Below the pieces are notes generated by a model. The model worked only from the letters and a program-made list of their open reading frames with translations, was not told the origin of the DNA and ran no database searches. A program made the position numbers and the translations under genes. Of a DNA stretch of 64,000 bases, positions 1 through 10,023 are shown piece by piece. This DNA is from Dryas octopetala (Eukaryota; Streptophyta; Magnoliopsida; Rosales; Rosaceae): the NCBI GenBank assembly GCA_963921425.1, contig OY992839.1, positions 17,716,910-17,780,909 of the forward strand. The letters run 5' to 3'. How positions within the stretch are numbered: position 1 is the first letter of the stretch; the number at the start of each line of letters is the position of its first letter.

Positions 1-1
1 A

Positions 2-868
2 CATGTTAACATCTTTCTTAAGGTAGTGAAAAATGCAGGGTTGGTGGTCTCAAGCAAGAAAATAGTCTTATTCCAGACTAAAATAAGGTTTCTTGGACAG
101 AACATTGATCAAGGAACAATTGTTCCTATTGACAGAGCTATTGTGTTTGCCGACAAGTTCCCAGATGAATTAAAAGACAAAATGCAATTACAAAGGTTTT
201 TGGGAAGTCTAAATTATGTCTCAGACTTTTATCAAGATCTTGCTAAAATAAGCAAGCCATTATACAAGAGGTTGAAAAAGAACCCTCCACCTTGGGATAA
301 AAAACATACCCAAGCTGTAAAAGCCTTAAAGGCTCATGTCAAAGAACTTCTCTGCCTATCCATTCCTAAACCAGGAATGTTTAAAATTGTGGAAACAGAT
401 GCTTCAAAGAAAGGATACGGAGGAATCCTAAAACAAAAGGATTTAAATTCAAAAAAGGAAGAATTGGTCAGATTCACTTCAGAAGTTTGGAATAGTGCCC
501 AAAAGAATTATGCCACAATTAAAAAAGAAATTTTGGCTATCGTTTTAATTGTTACCAAATTCGAAAGTGATTTGTTAAACCAAAAGTTTTTAATACGTGT
601 CGATTGCAAAGCTGCCAAAGAAGTTTTACAAAAAGATGTGAAAAACCTGGCTTCCAAACAAATTTTTGCCAGATGGCAAGCCATTCTTTCAGCTTTTGAC
701 TTTGACATAGAATACATAAAAGGAGAGGATAACTCTCTCCCTGATTTTCTAACAAGAGAATTTTTGCAGGGCAAGAATGAGGAGAGGTTCATATTTCAGG
801 AGAGGTTCAGGCTCAAGAATGAACCAAAGACAACAGAAGGAAGCTCAACAGCACACCCAGTGGCTTAG
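2..868 (+). CDS. Endogenous pararetrovirus polyprotein, 3' end (RT C-terminus and RNase H)
   Basis: The reading frame is open from the window edge to a TAG at 866-868, so the 5' part lies outside. The first ~75 codons read as the end of a reverse transcriptase (FLG motif followed by a LGSLNYV-type connection). The rest is a retroelement RNase H: TDAS with the first catalytic Asp, KKEILAI with the Glu, a VDCKAA Asp, and a terminal EDN..PDFLTRE motif. The style of this end is that of Caulimoviridae (plant pararetroviruses) rather than Ty3/gypsy, because the reading frame stops right after RNase H with no integrase. This would be reverse-transcription machinery of an old integrated virus copy. 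No break is visible in this segment, but without the 5' part coding potential cannot be judged. It overlaps the next ORF by 92 nt. Confidence 0.8.
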   Translation, partial: HVNIFLKVVKNAGLVVSSKKIVLFQTKIRFLGQNIDQGTIVPIDRAIVFADKFPDELKDKMQLQRFLGSLNYVSDFYQDLAKISKPLYKRLKKNPPPWDKKHTQAVKALKAHVKELLCLSIPKPGMFKIVETDASKKGYGGILKQKDLNSKKEELVRFTSEVWNSAQKNYATIKKEILAIVLIVTKFESDLLNQKFLIRVDCKAAKEVLQKDVKNLASKQIFARWQAILSAFDFDIEYIKGEDNSLPDFLTREFLQGKNEERFIFQERFRLKNEPKTTEGSSTAHPVA

Positions 869-1819
869 AGAGCCCCAGCCCGAGGAGCCTAAAAGGACTC
901 CTTACTATCCCTCTTTGGAGGTTTCTGTTGCAATAATTGAAAATCAGGATTTAACTAATCCTCCACCAGATGTTGCTAAAAAGTACCTGGTAAATCACTG
1001 CAGCCCTTCACTAGGCAACACAACTCGTGAATGGTACGAGGCAGTCTTAATAGACTGTGGTTCGGTACAAATTAAGCATCACTTCAGAAATAGAGGGATT
1101 ATTGCCTTTTCTCATTTTATCATCTGTGATTTTATCACACCTGATAAATGGGGAACATCCATTTTCGCTAAACAGCGTTTCAATGTGGATCAGGGACTTA
1201 TCCCAAATCGTTTTGATTACTATGACTATGTGAAAGCTTGGGAAGTCTCTTTAATTTACCAAAACCAAGATTTCTCCAGTTTAAAACAACTGGCCAAAAA
1301 CCTTTACCAAACTGGCTAAAAGCCTGGTATGCTGTTTGGGGTCATTCTCCAGACATTATTCATGCCCCTGTCATGGACAGCTTAACCCGATTTAAAAATT
1401 TTAATCAAGATGTTGTTCCCAATTGGGAAATTGGGTTGTGGTTCATGTATCTTTACAGTGTTCCTTGGATCCTCAAATGGTCCTATACTGTCTCCCTGCC
1501 AAATGAAGATGAAGACATCTACATACCCAACCTTCGCCGTTCCATTTGTGTCAAGTGGTGGGACAAGTTTAACTCCAAATCCATAGAAGGAGTTTCTTTT
1601 AAACCTAAAAGGGTTAAAGATATTTTGGGATCCTCTTCATCATTTTCTTCCTCTGATTCAGACAGGTTGAGGCATCTTGAGGCTGAATTCAATGAGTTAA
1701 GAAACCAACTCCTTAGAAAAACTAGTAAAAGGTCAGACGCAGAAGCTCCTTCTTTCGACATCACTTCTGACAATGATAACGAAGATGACTGTTTTGGAGT
1801 CTTCACTCCAATCAAGTAA
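777..1819 (+). pseudogene. Endogenous pararetrovirus second ORF, frameshifted
   Basis: An ATG at 777 opens a frame that overlaps the polyprotein end and runs to a stop at 1317-1319. Coding-like sequence continues without a gap in another frame to the stop at 1817-1819, so one frameshift lies around 1290-1315. The product would be ~345 aa, rich in Trp/Tyr, with an acidic Ser/Asp-rich tail of ~60 residues. I recognise no domain. An ORF of unknown function directly downstream of a single large polyprotein is the gene order described for florendoviruses, an endogenous caulimovirid group of many angiosperms. That assignment is inference from order and RT style, not from a comparison. Confidence 0.6.
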
Positions 1820-2341
1820 CTTTGCTAAAAAGTAAAGTAAAAATCCCGTGATGCTTATCAGCATCTCTGATGGTCCCACTTCTCTTTCGGTGGTTTGGCT
1901 TTATGTAAAATAATTGAGAACTTTACTATTTACTTTTTGACTTTTGTTCACGGTGGTTGTTTCCACTCTACCTTTTTCTATTTGCTTTTTAAAGGATAAG
2001 ATTCCTTGTCGGGCCAGCTGTTAGGCCTGGATCTTTCCTTTCTCTCTATTTAAAGAGGCAGGAGCCTCAGTTGTAAGCATCGAAGAATTTTAGTTTTTCT
2101 GAAGTGTGAGATTGGAATAGTGTAAGTGTGCAAACAAGTCTCCTGTTAAGACTTGATATTAATATAAGTGTGAGAATTTGCTATCAATTTCGAAGTGTGC
2201 ATTTCAATTCTGTAAGTTTGAATGTTCAATTTAATTTCTATTCTTCTATTTTTTTGTTTATTTCAATTTATTCTGATTGTACTATTTAGTCTATATCTTT
2301 GGACTTTGCCAATCTTTAAAGTAAAAAAAAAAAAAAAAAGA
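1820..2341 (+). promoter_or_regulatory. Pararetrovirus intergenic region with promoter-like TATA box
   Basis: This non-coding stretch follows the last viral ORF. A TATA-like CTATTTAAAG lies at 2045-2054. A short region ~30-150 nt downstream has repeated GTGTG/AAGTGTG words, as expected of a transcript start and leader. Caulimovirids carry one such promoter in their intergenic region. The stretch ends in a run of 17-18 A (2322-2339), exactly where the inverted fragment begins. Confidence 0.45.
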
Positions 2342-2862
2342 TTAAATTTTCGGTTGACTAAGTCCTTCTCCAGGGAAGTATTGATCGAAGTCTTCTTCAT
2401 TCACCTGGTGGGTCTCTAAGGCCTCCATCCTTGTTTTAAGGAGCTTGACCTCTTCTTTAAGTTGATTGACCTCAGTTTTTAGGTCAGCAACTGTTACTTC
2501 CTTTTGTTGTGGTTCCCTGATTCTATTTAGGACCTCTTGAAATGAGTAGGGTTCATAAGATTTTTTAATCTTATCTTGTCCCTTTCTCTCTTCCTGCTCA
2601 GGTTCCCATTTTAAGGTCTCTAAGTATCCTTCCAAAGCTTTTCTTTTCTTGCCGGGATTTTCTATCCTGTCAATAAGGTCTAACAAAAAACCATCTTGTT
2701 TAGTAATAACATTAATGGTTTTGCAATTACAGTCATCTTGGCTAGAATCAGATCCCTCATAGTCACTAAGGCTTGCAATTTCATTATCAGAATAATCAAA
2801 GTTTAAAGATAAGTGTTTAATTTGTTCTTTAAGCTCATCACAATTGATAATGGGACTTCCTT
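2342..2862 (-). pseudogene. Endogenous pararetrovirus polyprotein fragment, inverted
   Basis: On the minus strand an open frame of ~170 codons runs from about 2862 to a stop at 2342 with no initiating Met near its start. It is acidic (Asp/Ser-rich) at first, then has a motif of the type LLDLIDRIENPGKKRKAL, then a Lys/Glu-rich segment and a coiled coil (EVNQLKEEVKLLKTRMEAL). Such a sequence is typical of the inner part of a caulimovirid polyprotein, upstream of the protease-RT. It is therefore an internal virus piece in the orientation opposite to the RT/RNase H piece, with which it converges. Both ends are truncated; its 5' end meets an unrelated gypsy integrase fragment. Confidence 0.55.
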
Positions 2863-3570
2863 CGACAACCGTAAGTTTCGAGGATTCTGCGAAGAGAAGG
2901 GTATTCGTCTATAATTCTCATCAAGAAGTTATCCTCAAGCCAACGGGCAAGCAAAGAAAACAAATCGAATAATCTTCGATAACATCAAAAGGAAACTCGA
3001 AGTAAAACATGGAAAGTGGCCAGAAGAATTATATCAAGTGTTATGAGCATATCGAACCACTAGGAGAAAGCCAACAGGAGAAACACCATTCTCTTTTACA
3101 TATGGAGTTGAAGCTGTAATTCTAACCGAACTCGAACTCCCCACAACAAAGACGTTGGCTCTGAATACATCTAGCAAAATGAGGTCTTGCTCACAAAGAA
3201 TCTTGATCTCAGTAAAGAGTGACGAGAAAATGCACTGATTCGCCTCGCGAACTATCAAAATGTCACAACACGATACTTCAACAAAAATGTGAAGTTCAAA
3301 ATGTTCAAGGTTGGGGACTGGGTCCTGGAACGAATCATAGATACTAGACCAAGAACCGACGAGGAAACTGAAATAGGTAAATTTTTAAAAATTTAGGAAG
3401 GGCCTTATGAGATAACAGCAGTTTTTGGCAAGGGGCATATCGACTTCGGGAACTCCGAACAGGAAAATACCTGCCCAGGCCTTGGAATGATGTTCATTTA
3501 AACAATATTTTGTGTAGAGTTCTTTTCATAATTAATCAGTTTTTGTACTCACTTTTCTTCGTTAGGGAAA
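2846..3570 (+). pseudogene. Ty3/gypsy integrase, C-terminal half
   Basis: Reading from 2846 gives the integrase core from the second catalytic Asp (DNGTSFD) through the YPQANGQA motif to a KPTGETPF..YG segment. A C-terminal KVGDWVL motif follows, then after a frameshift near 3440 the LPRPWN..HL motif that closes pol in Tat-type elements. The product would insert retrotransposon cDNA. It is dead: in-frame stops occur near 2910 and 3047, another follows near 3240, and the catalytic Glu expected in NGQAE is Lys here. The N-terminal half is missing. Confidence 0.8.
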
Positions 3571-4188
3571 GGAGTATGAGTGGTGTGAATTTTCCTGATA
3601 AACATTTTGACCTACACTTCAAGATAAGAGGCATGGAAAATGATTATCCCGAAATGGTGAAGTTTCCTAATAACTTTTAACCTACACTTTAGGATAAGTA
3701 TTATGGAAAATGATTATCCTGTAATGGAATAAAGTCAATAAAGGGTGATTTTTTTAGAACTTTATACTTCGGTTAAAAATTAAACAGGAGTAATGTTCAT
3801 AAAAAGTAGGCGAAACACATTTCAGGTAAAATGTCATAGTAAATATGCAAGGAAATATTCCAAAATACTTCAGGGCAAGTATGGGGGATATACATTACAT
3901 CAAAACTCTCAGGAAGTGAGAAAGAACAAAATTTTATTTAAAAGACATCTTTATTCATGAAAATAGGAAATACAGCAGAAATTCTTCTTAAGGAACTTCA
4001 CTAAGGAAGTCTCGACTTAAGGCATCCCAATCAAGTCCAGGAAAGGCAGCTTTAGCCTTGGATCTAAAGTAATCCACTCCTTGGTTAAAACCATCCTTGA
4101 AACCAGTAGAATGGGCGGAACCAACACGCTAAAAGGCTTCGTGCAAGTTCAGCTTCAGCAGATCGATTTCACGATCAGCCGCCATGAG
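3571..4188. other. Retrotransposon spacer, no gene
   Basis: Between the pol end and the first antisense ORF. A ~70-bp unit around ACTTTAGGATAAG..ATGGAAAATGATTATCC appears twice in diverged form (about 3600-3655 and 3665-3725). A purine-rich GTATGGGGGATA at 3878-3891 resembles a polypurine tract but is not followed by an LTR that I can define. Confidence 0.4.
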
Positions 4189-4551
4189 TTAGAAGCGTGC
4201 TTGCAGAAGACACCATTCTAGCTTGGATTGAACATTGTGTTCAGGACTCACCACCCTCCAAGAAGAATTAATGGTACGCTCTCGACGAGAAGAGCGAAAA
4301 TCACCCCGGGGATTGGGGGCAAATCTTTCTCGAGATGGCAACAGAGTAGGAGATCTTTGAACTTCATTGGAGTAAGATCGAGATCGGTAGCCAGAATTAG
4401 AAGTACGAGATCGAGATCGAGGAGATCTCAAGGAAGGGTCGTTGGTTCTTAAACGAACTGCGAAAAGGAAAACAACTCCCTCAGATGACATATTCCTTTG
4501 GCTTTCAGGACACACGTGGAGCTGAAGCCTCACTCTAGGAGTTCTCCTCAT
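4189..4551 (-). CDS. Antisense Arg/Ser-rich ORF in the Tat-type element (hypothetical)
   Basis: A 120-aa frame from an ATG at 4551-4549 to a stop at 4189, antisense to the retrotransposon. The middle is a run of RS and SR dipeptides with interspersed Pro and Tyr (RSPRSRSRTSNSGYRSRSY). Such low-complexity basic stretches occur in nuclear or RNA-binding proteins, but I recognise no family. It lies 0.3 kb beyond the end of the longer antisense ORF in the same orientation and may once have been part of the same antisense transcript. Composition alone could produce this ORF, so coding status is doubtful. Confidence 0.3.
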   Translation of the reverse strand: MRRTPRVRLQLHVCPESQRNMSSEGVVFLFAVRLRTNDPSLRSPRSRSRTSNSGYRSRSYSNEVQRSPTLLPSRERFAPNPRGDFRSSRRERTINSSWRVVSPEHNVQSKLEWCLLQARF

Positions 4552-4866
4552 AATTCAAACATATGAGAAAAAGCAAGGATTATGCAGGTATTTATATCTT
4601 TTAGGCATTAATTTCAGAGTATTATAGGCTTTAATTAACATTGATTTCTCACATTATTTCTTTAACTTACAAAATCGGGAATAAATGCGAATTAACGAGT
4701 AAAAAGGTCAACCCCAAATTCAAATTTATACAAAAAAGACAAAGATCGAAAAAACAAAACAGAAAATAGAAAAGTTGATTGCAGGAAGGAAATCAAGTAC
4801 AAAATCAAAAGGCAGTTCAGGAAAAATCAAAAAATGAAAAGTCCTAAACAACATTGGCATTCGCAT
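4552..4866. other. A-rich spacer, nothing recognised
   Basis: AT-rich stretch between the two antisense ORFs with A-rich words on +. No gene, repeat or motif that I can support. Confidence 0.4.
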
Positions 4867-7092
4867 TTAGTCGAGGAGGGATTGGACTTCTGCTTCGGCC
4901 TGGGTCATAGGCTCGAACATGACTTGTGAAGGCACCCAAGGCTCCATATTAGCCCGATAATCTTCTGTTACAACGACTTCGATCATGGGATCTTTTGTAG
5001 CATCGCTCTCAACCTCCATTTGAGCATGAACATTCTCACCCCTTTCAGCATTATCCTCTTCACCACCAGATGAAACTGAAAGAGTTTGGGGTAGATCTTT
5101 AGGAAGCATACCCCGAAGGAAAAGGTAGTCCGTCTTAACCTTCTGCTGAATGTCCATCTCCTCCGGGCTCTTCACTACCCTGTCAGCTTCATTCTTCTTA
5201 CCTTGAACAAAACCAAACCGGAAAAATCTAGCTTGGTCAGTACGAATAGCCTCCTAAGAAGATTCTCACTCTTGCTCTCTTTCTGATTTCTCATGATCGA
5301 GATCACTTGTGAGCTTCTGAACTTGTTCCTAGAGTTTCTCTGACTCACATCGTTGGTCCACATAGTTCTGGGCATACAGATCACGATCTTCTTCAGCAAG
5401 TCCCAGTCTAACCTGAAAGTCTTCGAGTTTATTCCTGGAAGCCTCAAACTCAAACTGAACCTTCGCAAGGTTCTTCTTAGACACTTCCCTCTTGGATTTC
5501 TCAGCCACCAATTCGCGTCTCACTTAGGCAGCCTGGCCATCTTGAAGTGTGGAAAGTTTGTTCAACTGAAACAACCAAGTTGAATTAAAAAAAAAAAGAG
5601 TTTGTAGAAACAGGAAAGATTACCTTGTATAGGTCGGTTACTTTTTGAAAACTGATCTGAAAATTAGTTAGCAGCATTCCTTCCTTCATATCCTTCGGGA
5701 GGATAGAATCCCGCATCACCACCAGAGCCACCGCCTCAAACTTACTAGAATCTGCCACTGAAACGTGCACACCATCATTTTTCTTGAATTCGGGATTCCA
5801 CTTCGGGCGAATAGTGCTCGAGGATGGTGGTGATGGGGGAGCATAAGATCTCGAAGGAGAAGAAACAATTGGCCCAGAGGGAGCGATTGGTTCGGACAGG
5901 TCAATGACTGGCCTCGAGCTCGAAGGTTTCAACGGATCATTCTTCGCATAGCAAACCTCGATCTCGATCTCTAGATTATCCCTTGTGGGAATTTTCTTGG
6001 AGGTACTAGCTTTTGTTGCCTTGTCACTTCTTTTCCTCTTCTTCTCACGAGGAAGATCCTAGGCGATCTCTAGTTGTCGAGGCATCACTTCAGTTCGCTG
6101 ATTGGATTGAGTGGCTTCAAAGTCTGGAGAGTCAAGATCGAACTCAAGTCTGAACTTCTCTTTTAGTCTTCTTGCAGTAGCCCTCCCAACTTTGTTTAGA
6201 TAGAGTTCTTGTGATTCTGCAACAAGACTACCAGCAACAAACCAAGGATCGATTCCTTCAATCTGCGATCTAACTTCTTCAAAATAGGGGGCATAAATGA
6301 TCGAGTTCATGTCGTTGGAAATCTTCCGAAGTAACACGTCAGTGGTGTAGAAGGAAACGTATTGTTTGCCTACAAGAATGAAAGAAGCATGTAGGAACTC
6401 CAACCTCTCGTGCACGAGCTTGATCTCGCTATAACAGGTTTTGTCTGCAAGAAGAAGTTCAAAAAGATTAGTTATCAACCTTCTTTGGCAAACGGCATCG
6501 ATATGTAGATCGTGAAAATGATCAAAGCGAGGAATACCGGGGTTAAAAGAGAAGGCACGAGGAAGGCCCATGCCTTTGAGTTCAGGAGCAGCCTAGTTCC
6601 CAGTAATCAAAATGGGTTTCTCTTTCCAACCACTATGAGAGGAAGGTCTGGAATGAAAGAGTTTTTGGGATTTCTGTTTGGGGTAAAATAATAGGTGGTA
6701 GTCCTCTCCTCATCCCGACGTTCATTCCATTGATAGAAGTAAAAGAGATCGGTGAAACCCAGAGCTGCTCCCTGGGTAAGACCGAAACCCATCAGAGCAG
6801 AGATAAGCTGGTAGCAACTAGGGTTTAATTGAAAAGCATGGACACCCATGAGGGTGAGTACGACGTAGAAAAGAGGGTGGAAGGGGAATCAGATATATGG
6901 AAGAGCAAACGTAGAGATCATTAAGGCATCTTTTGGAACTCTCTCCCAGGTGACAATATTAGCTTCAGGTGGAAAATGGAGAAGCCGAACATCATCAGGA
7001 ACTGAATAATCTCGGGCTAATTCCTTTAATTGCTTCTTCGAAGGTATCCAAAAGTCGTAGATCGCCTAATAGGACTTTCCTTTTCTGCCCAT
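4867..7092 (-). pseudogene. Antisense additional ORF of the Tat element, gypsy-type putative transposon protein
   Basis: Reading starts at an ATG at 7092-7090 and runs on the minus strand to a TAG at 4869-4867. The N-terminal part has the pattern VPDDVRLLHFPP...FPFHPLF..VL..MGVHAFQLNPSCYQLI, typical of the plant 'putative gypsy type transposon' family (Transposase_28/PMD-like). Next come a region ending near 6060, a Ser/Pro-rich linker (5585-5932), a coiled coil rich in Glu/Lys/Arg (5329-5523) and an acidic tail. Its molecular role is unknown; despite the family name it is not a shown transposase. Breaks: stop codons near 7067, 6860 and 6600, a frameshift near 6645, and frame changes at 5930-6060 and 5180-5585, some of which may be introns. 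Confidence 0.6.
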
Positions 7093-7255
7093 TACGAAGA
7101 AAAAAAAAAAAAAAGAGGAAAAATTCGATAGAAGAGGGGAATTTACTTTGAGGTGTGCTTCAAAGCAAATTCTTAAACGAAAATAGTCGTAGGAATTTGA
7201 AACTCACATAGAAGCAATAAGAATGAAAGCAGCAAGAAGATTTCAAAGGAAGGGA

Positions 7256-8009
7256 TGAAGTCTTTAGCAGACTCAGCTCAAAGAAAAGAAGATGGACAAT
7301 TTGAAGTCAATTACAAATTGGTAAAATAAATTTGAAAGTCTTTTCAAGTTCCAAATGAGAGAAGTGCCTCAGGAGTACAAAAGGCGTCATAACATGTCCT
7401 AACCGCCATCAAATTTTCCCCCTTAACCCGTGAGCGACACGTGGCAGTAGAGGAAGAAATGGGGGCATTATGGGACTTGAATTTATCACAATAAATTCAG
7501 TTGGATATTGAAGTTGGGCTGTGGGAAGAATGCAAAGGGAAGCTATGAGCTTCTTACAAAGCCCAAAAGGAATTATAATGCAGAAGACTCTAGCCCGGTG
7601 AACGAAGCCCAAAGCCATATCAAACGATAAAGAATAATATCAACGTTCTTATTATTTACTAATAAGAACGTTGAGATCAGGAATTAATGGGAATTCAAGA
7701 GCATTCATCTCATGCAAGACGTGGGAACAGAAATGTGAGAATGAGGAAAACATTATTTAATCATGAAACCTATAAATAGCTAGCTCATATGGTTGAGTAA
7801 CAAGGTACACAGAATCTTGGCTAATATAGGCAATATACTCCCAGTAAAATACTGACTTTGGCATCAAAGTGCTTTCTGTAGGTGCCAACCCCTCTTTTCT
7901 CGAACAAGAAAGAACCCGTTCATTTTCATCAACTCTCGAATCAGGGAATTCAGCCAATTCATCTATTGTGGACTAATTAGTTTTTACTGAGAATTTTGGT
8001 TCCAACAAC
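7256..8009 (+). repeat. Probable 3' LTR of the Tat-type element
   Basis: A purine-rich AAAGGAAGGGA ends at 7255 and is followed by TG. The stretch ends in GGTTCCAACA at 8009, giving TG...CA edges. A TATA box (CCTATAAATAG, 7769-7779) and a U5-like end after it support an LTR. The other LTR is outside the window, so neither the edges nor a target duplication can be checked. The 5' edge is a guess. Confidence 0.45.
7768..7780 (+). promoter_or_regulatory. TATA box of the probable Tat LTR
   Basis: CCTATAAATAG lies ~235 nt before the LTR end, the usual place for the U3/R start in LTR elements. Confidence 0.45.
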
Positions 8010-8049
8010 CTTACTTGAGGATGTTGTTAATTGTGGTATGCAATGTGAA

Positions 8050-8961
8050 AAGGGACATTTAAAGCTGAACTATATATGGTACAAATTGAGAAGTCTTTGA
8101 ATGAAAAATGCTCGAATTCCAATTCAAGGTACCATCCACATATTGAGTCTAGGATGAGAAAGTGGAGAAAAAATACATGGGATCATTTTTGACATAATTA
8201 ACAAAAGTGGATTTGGATGGAATGATACTAAAAAATGCATTGAGGTTGACAATGATGAAACATGGGAGGTTTATGTGCAGGTTAGTTTTGTTCTTTCTTT
8301 CTCTTTTTTTCTTATATTTATAGTCTATTATCATTTATATTTATAGTCTATCATTTATATTTCATGGATCGAAGCTGATTTGGAAGCTTGTATTTACACA
8401 TGCAGCATAACAAGGATGCACAAGGGATGTGGGGAAAATCAATTCCAGTATATGAAAAATTGCAAATTATCTTTGGGAAAGATTGAGCAACGTACTAGGA
8501 GAGAAGCTCAAACTCCTTTTGAGATGGCCAATGAAGTGAACGTTCAATGAAGAGAATGAAGTTGAATCGGTAATTCCTCTTCTTCTTTGCCTTGAACGAA
8601 CTCAACTTCAACAGTCTCTACTAACTGATTGAGGAAACGGTCACATGATGGTTCAAACGAAATGGTTAAGGTGTTTAAAAAAGTCGTTGCTAAATCTATT
8701 GAACAACTCAAAGCCATCACAGCTAGCTTTGTTAAGGAACCAGAAGATTGGCATAAAATACTTGCTAAGTTAGGGAAGATGAGCTTGCCTCTCAACGACC
8801 AAATTGATGCTTTGAATCCAATTTTGGAGAAGCTACATAATGAGAGGCATGAGATTGGAAGGTTTGATGAGAAGAGTTTGTGCGTATGTTGTTTGCACGA
8901 AAGAGTCGTATTGGTTGACTATGTTGATGTTTTAATTTACTGTTTTGGATCATTTTTTTAA
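8050..8961 (+). pseudogene. Myb/SANT-like DNA-binding domain gene, decayed
   Basis: From ~8050 the frame reads GTFKAELYMVQIEKSL...HPHIESRMRKWRK, the N-terminal half of the plant Myb/SANT-like domain (Myb_DNA-bind_3) seen in L10-interacting-MYB-like and PIF/Harbinger-associated proteins. After an indel near 8185 it continues as SGFGWNDTKKCIEVDNDETWEVYVQ. A clean intron follows (8281-8405), then HNKDAQGMWGKSIPVYEKLQIIFGKD. A TGA follows where the family has Arg (CGA), plus another shift near 8500. The tail (8629-8958) is helical, Lys/Glu-rich, as in family C-termini. A DNA-binding function is established only for the family; this copy cannot make a full protein. The gene start seems cut off by the LTR that ends at 8009. 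Confidence 0.7.
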
Positions 8962-9399
8962 CTTAGTTTTGGGGATTGAGACTATGTAAATTATGTATTA
9001 TCAGCTGCGGTACCCTCTCATTGAGAACAAAGTTTGTATAATATTAGTTTTTGACTTTCTTATGGACGGCCATGATAAAGATTATTCCCCTAGTTTTCAC
9101 CTTTCAATCTTTCTTGGATTCTTTAGTCTCCGTGCTTTTAGTTTAGAAAGTATATTGATTGCCTGCAAAGGTTTTAGTCTTTACAAGATTTGGGCATGTG
9201 ATGTTTCTTGAAAATGTTTATGAGTCAGCTTTAGAATGTACATAATTTTTTCTTGAAGGTGTTATTTATCCATATTCTAACATTTTCCCTTGGGTATTTT
9301 CTCATCTACTTATATTTGGTTGGTGTCAATTTATAAAAAAATATAAAAAAATAAACGAATCTACAGCAATTGTGATTGCATAAAAAAAAAAATAATAAT
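8962..9399. other. AT-rich intergenic, nothing recognised
   Basis: No ORF with family resemblance and no repeat structure seen. A short ATA/ATAATA stretch lies at 9386-9408. Confidence 0.4.
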
Positions 9400-9612
9400 A
9401 ATAATACAGTATTGTACTATATATTACAACACTAAACAAAATATAATTTTGTCCAACTTTCAGTTATGTACAATACCAAACATTTGATAGTATTAAAGTG
9501 TACAATACCAAATATTTGATAGTATTAAAGGTAATACTATACAGTACAATACTATACAATGCTATATTATACTATCCTATATTACGAACCAAATCGCACT
9601 TAGCAAATCCCT
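9400..9612. repeat. MITE-like AT-rich element with a 32-bp tandem duplication
   Basis: The sequence begins ACAGTATTGTACTATATATTAC and ends with the near-reverse pattern ATAGTATTGTACTG... read from the other strand (9531-9580). Inside, the 32-bp unit GTACAATACCAAACATTTGATAG... occurs twice back to back (9468-9499 and 9500-9531) with one change. Size, A/T content and loose inverted ends fit a MITE. A superfamily cannot be assigned because the target duplication is not clear. Confidence 0.45.
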
Positions 9613-9762
9613 GTGCAGTCCGAGTCAACCACATTTTAGGAACGAACCGGCCAAAAAATTTAGAAAAACCGACTAAATGTACAGTACAACAATAGTGCAT
9701 ACATTTTCAGTACACCCGCCTCTCTGACTGCTCCATTTGGCGTAGAACCCACAGCATAGTGC

Positions 9763-9768
<6 letters not shown>

Positions 9769-9823
<55 letters not shown>
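9769..9823 (+). repeat. Poly(A) tract of 55 bases upstream of the bZIP gene
   Basis: An uninterrupted run of 55 A, ~200 bp before the bZIP start codon. Such long dA:dT tracts are stiff, disfavour nucleosomes and can leave open promoter DNA. It could equally be the tail of a lost retroposon. Its exact length may suffer from sequencing error. Confidence 0.9.
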
Positions 9824-9825
<2 letters not shown>

Positions 9826-9916
9826 AACTAGTTTGGTAACCAAAAAATGCAGGTGCTGGAAACTGCTCGCTTCTGCTCTGCTGCGTCTGAGGTTTGCAGA
9901 GTCTGAACCCCAAACA

Positions 9917-10000
9917 GAAAAAAAAAAAAAAAAAAAAAAACCACAAAGAGAAGAGAGAGAAAGAGAGAGATTGGACAGAGTCTGGAGAGAGAGAGCCCTA
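9917..10000 (+). promoter_or_regulatory. GA-rich 5' leader of the bZIP gene
   Basis: An A-run (9919-9940) is followed by an AGAGAGAAAGAGAGAG stretch up to the start codon. GA/CT-rich leaders are common in plant core promoters and 5' UTRs. No clear TATA box is visible in the preceding 100 bp. Confidence 0.35.
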
Positions 10001-10023
10001 AGAAATTGGATACGGCGGAAAAG

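Larger units (their letters stand above)
2846..8009 (+). mobile_element. Tat-lineage Ty3/gypsy retrotransposon, 3' half, decayed
   Basis: Order on +: integrase C-terminal half, long non-coding spacer with two antisense ORFs, probable 3' LTR. Extra antisense ORFs between pol and the 3' LTR are a known habit of the Tat group of plant Ty3/gypsy elements, and the longer antisense ORF resembles the family reported there. gag, protease, RT and the 5' LTR are absent; the left edge is a truncation against pararetroviral sequence. All coding parts carry stops or frameshifts. Element name and exact LTR edges are not resolved. Confidence 0.6.
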
